DNA from: Cytophagaceae bacterium
Lineage (GTDB): Bacteria > Bacteroidota > Bacteroidia > Cytophagales > Spirosomataceae
Assembly: GCA_947471105.1 (NCBI GenBank)
Contig: CANIYB010000009.1
Span: 1-18,699, forward strand
Reading direction: 5' to 3'
Length of the DNA: 18,699 bases
In this document: positions 14,439-18,699 of the stretch, in pieces
Numbering within the stretch: the first letter of the stretch is position 1
Layout: each line of letters starts with the position of its first letter
The notes under the pieces: model-generated
The model's database searches: none
Told to the model about the DNA's origin: nothing
Seen by the model: the letters and a program-made list of their open reading frames with translations, nothing else
Translations under genes and position numbers: made by a program

Positions 14439-14990
14439 TTATTTGCCAGAATTCCAAGGTGTTTCTGGAACGCCCAACGTTTTATGTAATAATCGACACA
14501 TCATAAATAAGTAATCTGATAATCGATTTAAATATACAATTGAAATAGCGTAATCTTCATTTTGAATGGGCTTTACCCATTGAATTAAACTTCGCTCAGC
14601 ACGCCTACAAACAGTCCTTGTAATTTGAGCTATGGCGATCGTCTCATGGCCACCCGGTAAAATAAAAAACCTCATGGGCTCTAAATTAGCATCCATTTCG
14701 TCAATCATTTCCTCCAATGACACAATATCCTGCAAGGAAATCAATTTCATGTTGCCCAAATATTCTTTTGAATCTGTGGCAATATGAGCCCCTAACACAA
14801 ATAAACTTTGTTGGATTTTAATTAATTTTTGAGCCAATTCTCCTTGAACTTTACAGATAAGTAAACCTATAAATGAGTTCAGCTCATCCACATCCCCAAT
14901 CGCAGCTAAACGAACATCCGACTTTAAAAGGTCTTGCCCATCGGCTAACCTAGTAAAACCTTGATCACCATTTTTAGTATATATAGGCAT
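14439..14990 (-). CDS. PduO-type cob(I)alamin adenosyltransferase
   Basis: A 183-residue trimeric ATP:corrinoid adenosyltransferase of the PduO/MMAB family, which makes adenosylcobalamin from cob(I)alamin and ATP. Conserved blocks are all present: TKNGDQGFTRL (5-15, ATP-binding N-terminus), GDVDELNS (32-39), FILPGG (109-114), TRTVCRRAER (124-133) and YLNRLSDYLF (153-162). Adenosylcobalamin serves methylmalonyl-CoA mutase, ribonucleotide reductase class II and similar enzymes; none is in the window. The gene starts at the ATG 14988-14990, about a dozen bases after the predicted transcription start of a strong Bacteroidota promoter. It heads an operon with ilvE, which may tie B12-dependent propionyl/methylmalonyl metabolism to branched-chain amino acid turnover (inference). 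Confidence 0.95.
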   Translation of the reverse strand: MPIYTKNGDQGFTRLADGQDLLKSDVRLAAIGDVDELNSFIGLLICKVQGELAQKLIKIQQSLFVLGAHIATDSKEYLGNMKLISLQDIVSLEEMIDEMDANLEPMRFFILPGGHETIAIAQITRTVCRRAERSLIQWVKPIQNEDYAISIVYLNRLSDYLFMMCRLLHKTLGVPETPWNSGK

Positions 14991-15010
14991 TGTTCATATT
15001 TTGTGGAGGA

Positions 15011-15041
15011 CAAAAATACTTTTTTCGGCCTTTAATTCAAA
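15011..15041 (-). promoter_or_regulatory. Bacteroidota consensus promoter for the adenosyltransferase-ilvE operon
   Basis: In minus-strand orientation TTTG (plus 15038-15041) is followed after exactly 19 bases by TATTTTTG (15011-15018), a perfect fit to TTTG-N19-TAnnTTTG. The start would be near 15003-15005, giving a leader of roughly 13-15 bases. It is the best-matching promoter in the window. Confidence 0.7.
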
Positions 15042-15110
15042 TATTTGCCAAAAATATACCTTTCAAAGAGAGAATAAAGATAAAGATTAGGTCATCCAAG
15101 ATTTCAAAAC

Positions 15111-15118
15111 TAATTTTG
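15111..15118 (+). promoter_or_regulatory. Possible -7 promoter element for the DUF1648-queA pair
   Basis: TAATTTTG matches TAnnTTTG and lies 17 bases before the ATG at 15136. No clear TTG or TTTG sits 17-23 bases upstream, so this is a half-supported promoter. It would give a very short leader. Confidence 0.35.
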
Positions 15119-15135
15119 CCTACAAGCTAAAAAAT

Positions 15136-15645
15136 ATGTCAATCGATTATTTCCTTTCTCGGGTACTTAGAATTTTCACTTTAATAAGTCTAGGGTTCAC
15201 TCTTTTATTTATATACCGAGGATTACCAGATCCAGTGGCGGTACATTTTGGAGAAACGGGCAGAGGAGATGGTTTTTTACCTAAAGCAGAGATCTTCTAT
15301 TTATTAGCGGGCATCATAACCCTTTTAAATATTTTAATTTTATTATTAATCAAGACGGTTGAAAAAATTCCTGCCACAAGTTTAAGTACGTTAAAACAAC
15401 TTTTCCAGGATAAAGCTCCAGAAAATATTAAAAAAATATGCGTCGATTGGCTGCATTTTTTTCCAGTCGCCATTCATGTTTATTTAATCCTTATCTTAAG
15501 GACCCTTTTGTTGTTGAATGACGAAAGAACTCGAAACCAAGATTTCACCTACATCCCCATGGTCGGGATTTGTTTCCTATTACTTTGGTTAATTTATTTA
15601 CCAGCCAGGTTATTGAGTTTACCTAAATCAGATTCATTGGGATGA
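15136..15645 (+). CDS. DUF1648-like integral membrane protein
   Basis: A 169-residue inner-membrane protein with four predicted helices (about 13-29, 49-72, 106-127, 139-158). After the first helix comes LPDPVAVHFGETGRGDGF (residues 30-47), which resembles the LP-x-x-VP-x-HF-x-x-xG-x-xDG motif of DUF1648 proteins; these are often paired with SdpI-like immunity domains in other bacteria. No such partner, toxin, or signalling gene is present here, so no function can be given. Its TGA stop overlaps the queA ATG as ATGA at 15642-15645, a standard translational-coupling arrangement, so the pair is probably one transcript from a start just upstream of 15136. It is divergent from the adenosyltransferase gene across 145 bases. 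Confidence 0.75.
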   Translation: MSIDYFLSRVLRIFTLISLGFTLLFIYRGLPDPVAVHFGETGRGDGFLPKAEIFYLLAGIITLLNILILLLIKTVEKIPATSLSTLKQLFQDKAPENIKKICVDWLHFFPVAIHVYLILILRTLLLLNDERTRNQDFTYIPMVGICFLLLWLIYLPARLLSLPKSDSLG

Positions 15646-16862
15646 AATCCAATATGCCTAATATCTTCATTCAGGATTACAATTATCCATTACCTGATGA
15701 AAAAATCGCGCTTTTCCCTTTAAACAATCGGGACGACTCAAAGCTCTTAGTTTATAAATCAGGCAAGACTAATCACCAAATTTTCAAGGACTTACCGGAA
15801 TTTTTACCTGAGAATGGTTTATTGATTTTTAATAATACGAAGGTTATTCCGGCGAGAATAAATTTAACAAAAGATTCAGGGACCAAAATTGAGGTGTTTT
15901 TATTAAAGCCTATTCAAGGGGACTTGGCGACACAATCAATCCTTAATCGGGATTCAGAAACCATTTGGGAATGTTTGGTAGGTAATAAAAAAAGGTGGAA
16001 AGTCGACGAGCCAATCAAGCGAGCCATCTACATCGATTCCCAAGAGATTGTATTAACATTTCATTGGTTTGAAAGAACTGAAAACTTAATCAGAATTACG
16101 TGGGATGAGCCTATTCCATTCGCTGAGATTTTAGAAGCGGTGGGACAAATACCCTTACCTCCTTATATGGAAAGGGAAGTGGGTGCAGAGGATAAAAATC
16201 GGTACCAAACGATATTCTCGAAAGAATCGGGGGCGGTTGCAGCACCGACGGCCTCGCTACATTTTTCACAGGAAGTTTTCAATGGTTTAGAAAAACGAGG
16301 AATTAAGACAAGCTATTTAACCCTTCATGTGGGCGCAGGCACTTTTTTACCTGTTAAAGAAGAAAATGTCCAAAATCACCCGATGCACCGGGAACAACTT
16401 ATTTTCTCAAAAGAATTTATTCGAAATTTACAGACACATGAGGGTCCTTACATTCCAGTTGGAACCACTTCCTTACGTGCTTTGGAAAGTCTCTATTGGG
16501 CCGGAGTTTGGTTAATTGAAGGACTAGATATCCCAGAAACAGGTTTTAATATACCCAAAGAATTCCCTTATATACCCCGTAATCAATTGATCCAAACAAA
16601 GGATTCGTTGAAAAAAGTGCTCGCATTTATGGAAGAAAAGGGAATTCAAGAATGGGTTATTTCCACGGAACTTTTGATCATGCCTGGATATCAGTTGCGG
16701 TTTTGTGATGCGATTATAACCAATTTCCACCAACCAAAATCCACCTTATTGGTTTTAGTATCGGCTATTATTGGTGACGATTGGAAGCAAGTGTATCAGG
16801 AGGCAATCTTGAAGGATTATCGGTTTTTAAGTTATGGTGATGCTTGCTTATTTTTCAAGTAG
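15642..16862 (+). CDS. queA: S-adenosylmethionine:tRNA ribosyltransferase-isomerase (long variant)
   Basis: QueA transfers and isomerises the ribosyl group of S-adenosylmethionine to 7-aminomethyl-7-deazaguanine at tRNA position 34, making epoxyqueuosine. Family blocks are LIFNNTKVIPAR (61-72), AAPTASLHFS (200-209), LHVGAGTFLPV (228-238), the HPMHREQ region (246-252), VGTTSLRALES (273-283), LLIMPGYQLRFCDAIITNFH (344-363), PKSTLLVLVSA (365-375) and the terminal YRFLSYGDACLFF. The product is 406 residues, against roughly 340-360 for typical QueA. The extra length is mainly between GTTSLRALES and IMPGYQ, where about 60 residues replace some 20-30, with smaller additions around 80-165. The start at 15642 overlaps the previous stop; Met5 is an alternative. 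A QueA-like paralog with altered function cannot be excluded. Confidence 0.88.
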   Translation: MKSNMPNIFIQDYNYPLPDEKIALFPLNNRDDSKLLVYKSGKTNHQIFKDLPEFLPENGLLIFNNTKVIPARINLTKDSGTKIEVFLLKPIQGDLATQSILNRDSETIWECLVGNKKRWKVDEPIKRAIYIDSQEIVLTFHWFERTENLIRITWDEPIPFAEILEAVGQIPLPPYMEREVGAEDKNRYQTIFSKESGAVAAPTASLHFSQEVFNGLEKRGIKTSYLTLHVGAGTFLPVKEENVQNHPMHREQLIFSKEFIRNLQTHEGPYIPVGTTSLRALESLYWAGVWLIEGLDIPETGFNIPKEFPYIPRNQLIQTKDSLKKVLAFMEEKGIQEWVISTELLIMPGYQLRFCDAIITNFHQPKSTLLVLVSAIIGDDWKQVYQEAILKDYRFLSYGDACLFFK

Positions 16863-16884
16863 CAATAAATTAAATGGTTATTGT

Positions 16885-16907
16885 TATTTTTGCAACCCGA
16901 TTGGGTT
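16885..16907 (+). promoter_or_regulatory. tyrS promoter element and leader hairpin
   Basis: TATTTTTG (16885-16892) matches the Bacteroidota -7 consensus; no good upstream TTG box is seen at normal spacing. Two bases later AACCC-GATT-GGGTT (16894-16907) forms a small 5-bp hairpin at or next to the expected transcript start. About 70 leader bases then precede the tyrS ATG. The hairpin could stabilise the 5' end. I see no T-box or ORF-type leader. Confidence 0.4.
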
Positions 16908-16980
16908 AGGAAAGATCAAAAATGCTTTGACGTTCATTTCTTATACATACGGCAGTTTTTAAAATAATGGGTTTGAATAT

Positions 16981-18273
16981 ATGAAGATTAATTTCATCGA
17001 AGAATTACGTTGGCGCGGCATGTTACACGACATGATTCCAGGCCTAGAGGAGCACCTTAATAAGGAAATGACGGTTGCGTATATCGGTTTTGACCCTACT
17101 GCACCTAGTCTTCATATTGGAAATTTAGCTGCTATTATGCTTTTAAAGCATTTCCAATTGGCCGGCCACAAACCCATCGCATTGGTGGGAGGTGCTACGG
17201 GCATGATTGGGGATCCATCTGGGAAATCGGCAGAACGGGAATTTTTATCGGAGCAAACCTTGAGGGATAATCAAGTAGGTATTCAAAAACAATTAGAGAA
17301 ATTTTTAGAATTTGGGGCTGGGGCTAATTCGGCTGAGCTGGTTAATAATTACGATTGGTTTAAAGAATTTAGTTTTTTAGGATTTTTACGAGAAGCGGGT
17401 AAGTTTTTAACGGTTAATTACATGATGTCAAAAGACTCTGTAAAAACACGCTTAGAAACGGGTATATCCTTTACTGAATTTTCGTATCAGTTATTACAAG
17501 GCTACGACTTTTACCATTTATATAAAACAAAAAATGTCCGTTTACAGATGGGCGGTTCAGATCAGTGGGGAAATATAACGACAGGAACTGAGTTGATTCG
17601 AAGGAAAGAGGGGCATGATGAGGAGGCGACAGAGCGTGCTGCATATGCCTTAACGACGCCATTAGTCACCAAGTCGGACGGTACAAAGTTTGGTAAATCT
17701 GAGTCAGGCAACATTTGGTTAGATGCTGGGAAGACGAGTCCGTATCAATTTTACCAATTTTGGTTAAATGCGGCTGATGCGGATGTTTCGAGATTGATTC
17801 GGGTATTTACCTTGTATGATCAAAGCAAGATAGAGCAATTAGAAAAGGATCATACGGAGGCGCCGCACTTGAGAATTCTTCAGAAGGCTATTGCTAATGA
17901 GGTAACAGCTCGTGTCCATGGGGATGCAATAACTCAATTAGTCATCGAGGCATCGGAGCTTTTATTTTCGAAAGATGCGGTTGAAAAATTAGAAAATGCC
18001 TCCGAAATATTGTTGGCCCAATTACCTATTCATCAAATTTCAAGTGAATTATTAGCAGAATGTACCAACATTACGGATTTAATCAGTGTAGGATGCTCAA
18101 ATTTAATTTGTTCGTCCAAAAGTGAGGCAAGAAAGGCCATTCAAGGCAATGCGATTAGCGTTAACAAGGTTAAAATCACTGACTATCAAGCACCTATCGA
18201 TTTTAACAAAATCAAAGGTAAATACCTCTTGGTCGGAAATGGAAAGCAGAAAAATTATATTTTATCTTTCTAG
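16981..18273 (+). CDS. tyrS: Tyrosyl-tRNA synthetase
   Basis: A 430-residue class I aminoacyl-tRNA synthetase that charges tRNA-Tyr. The N-terminal Rossmann domain starts with YIGFDPTAPSLHIGN (34-48, with the HIGH-type motif HIGN at 45-48), then GGATGMIGDPSGKS (70-83). The tyrosine-specific segments FTEFSYQLLQGYDF (164-177) and QMGGSDQWGN (189-198) follow, then the KMSKS-type motif KFGKS (236-240). The C-terminus carries an S4 RNA-binding domain (SKSEARKAIQGNAISVNK, about residues 379-396). The length matches bacterial TyrRS. It is monocistronic and reads toward the rRNA operon, with its own promoter-like TATTTTTG upstream. Its coding strand is clearly G-rich (hand count of 17 lines within it: about 255 G to 166 C), unlike the plus-strand genes at 8.7-12.6 kb. 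Confidence 0.98.
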   Translation: MKINFIEELRWRGMLHDMIPGLEEHLNKEMTVAYIGFDPTAPSLHIGNLAAIMLLKHFQLAGHKPIALVGGATGMIGDPSGKSAEREFLSEQTLRDNQVGIQKQLEKFLEFGAGANSAELVNNYDWFKEFSFLGFLREAGKFLTVNYMMSKDSVKTRLETGISFTEFSYQLLQGYDFYHLYKTKNVRLQMGGSDQWGNITTGTELIRRKEGHDEEATERAAYALTTPLVTKSDGTKFGKSESGNIWLDAGKTSPYQFYQFWLNAADADVSRLIRVFTLYDQSKIEQLEKDHTEAPHLRILQKAIANEVTARVHGDAITQLVIEASELLFSKDAVEKLENASEILLAQLPIHQISSELLAECTNITDLISVGCSNLICSSKSEARKAIQGNAISVNKVKITDYQAPIDFNKIKGKYLLVGNGKQKNYILSF

Positions 18274-18325
18274 AATTTCAGTATTTAGTACCTCGAAAAA
18301 ATAATTCATTTTATTTCAGAAATAA

Positions 18326-18357
18326 TTTGGACTAAAAAAATAAATCGTGCATCTTTG
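18326..18357 (+). promoter_or_regulatory. Ribosomal RNA operon promoter
   Basis: TTTG at 18326-18329 and CATCTTTG at 18350-18357 are separated by 20 bases. The second box differs from TAnnTTTG only at the first base. The region upstream (18300-18325) is very AT-rich, suggesting an activating UP-like stretch. Transcription should begin around 18364-18366, about 220 bases before the mature 16S 5' end. Confidence 0.6.
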
Positions 18358-18585
18358 CACTCCCAATTGCTAGCTAAACGCAGCTAGTGCATAGACGAGA
18401 GGATTAAATGGTTAGAAATAATCTGAATTTAATGTTTGAGTTTAAAGAGTTCTTTGACGTGTTGATAGAAATAAAGAAGAGGTGCCATGTTTAAATCATG
18501 GTATCGAAGAATTAGCATTCAAGACAAGGATAATGACAATTTTCTTATATTAAAATAAGAGCAGTCAAACATCCAAAGATTATTT
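18358..18585 (+). other. rRNA leader region with boxA-like element and hairpins
   Basis: The stretch from the tyrS stop (18273) to 16S holds no protein gene. Downstream of the promoter there are three small stems: GCTAGCT with AGCTAGT (18369-18375 / 18382-18388), CCATG with CATGG around 18484-18500, and TCTTAT with ATAAGA (18543-18548 / 18555-18560). At 18449-18466, GTTCTTTGACGTGTTGAT resembles the boxA-type antitermination element often seen upstream of Bacteroidota 16S genes. The pairing partner for 16S 5' processing would lie beyond the window. Confidence 0.55.

Positions 18586-18699
<114 letters not shown>

Noticed and set aside
15136..15645. Possible SdpI/SdpR-type immunity system because of the DUF1648-like motif
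   Set aside because: No SdpI domain, ArsR-type regulator or toxin-like gene is adjacent; the partner gene is queA.
18122..18304. A 60-codon plus-strand frame spanning the tyrS 3' end
   Set aside because: It is an alternative frame through the S4 domain region of tyrS, with no supporting signal past the tyrS stop.

Overview
This window is a stretch of chromosome from a member of the Bacteroidota, most likely a Cytophagales/Spirosomaceae-type bacterium. Three things point there. The 16S rRNA 5' end at the right edge has a Bacteroidota-type start with a short V1 loop. The promoters that can be recognised are of the Bacteroidota TTTG / TAnnTTTG type rather than -35/-10 boxes. The DNA is AT-rich, start sites mostly lack Shine-Dalgarno sequences, and the protein families (long QueA variant, catalytic-domain-only BirA, single-POTRA Omp85 protein, soluble acyl-ACP desaturase) fit. 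The genus cannot be fixed from the window alone.

Layout. 1-260 is the 5' end of fumC (minus strand, running off the window), divergent from an ArsC/Spx-family gene (348-698). From 699 to 8640 everything reads leftward: an ABC-2 exporter pair (permease and ATPase), a lysine-rich histone H1-like protein, a TrmH/SpoU-family RNA methyltransferase abutting an acyl-ACP desaturase, an LpxH-type lipid A hydrolase, ftsH and rsfS. From 8705 to 13377 genes read rightward: birA, a long-chain acyl-CoA ligase, an Omp85 outer-membrane protein and a predicted lipoprotein. A two-gene minus-strand operon follows (PduO-type cobalamin adenosyltransferase, then ilvE; 13374-14990) behind a textbook Bacteroidota promoter. 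From 15136 everything reads rightward: a DUF1648-like membrane protein overlapping queA, tyrS, and then an rrn promoter, a roughly 0.2 kb leader and the first 114 bases of 16S rRNA.

Function. The content is almost entirely housekeeping. A loose theme is lipid and envelope biology: desaturase, lipid A hydrolase, FtsH protease, biotin ligase for acetyl-CoA carboxylase, acyl-CoA ligase, Omp85, and branched-chain and B12-dependent acyl metabolism. A second theme is translation and RNA: TrmH-type methyltransferase, RsfS, QueA, TyrS, 16S. I see no CRISPR array, transposase, phage gene, toxin-antitoxin or defence locus, tRNA gene, or biosynthetic cluster, and no clear candidate for a new system.

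Points worth a second look are small: a possible 35-residue membrane micro-ORF overlapping the 3' end of lpxH, an intrinsic terminator squeezed between ftsH and lpxH, a perfect palindrome before the ABC genes, an enlarged QueA, and a sign change in G/C strand asymmetry around 15-17 kb that resembles an origin-side switch.
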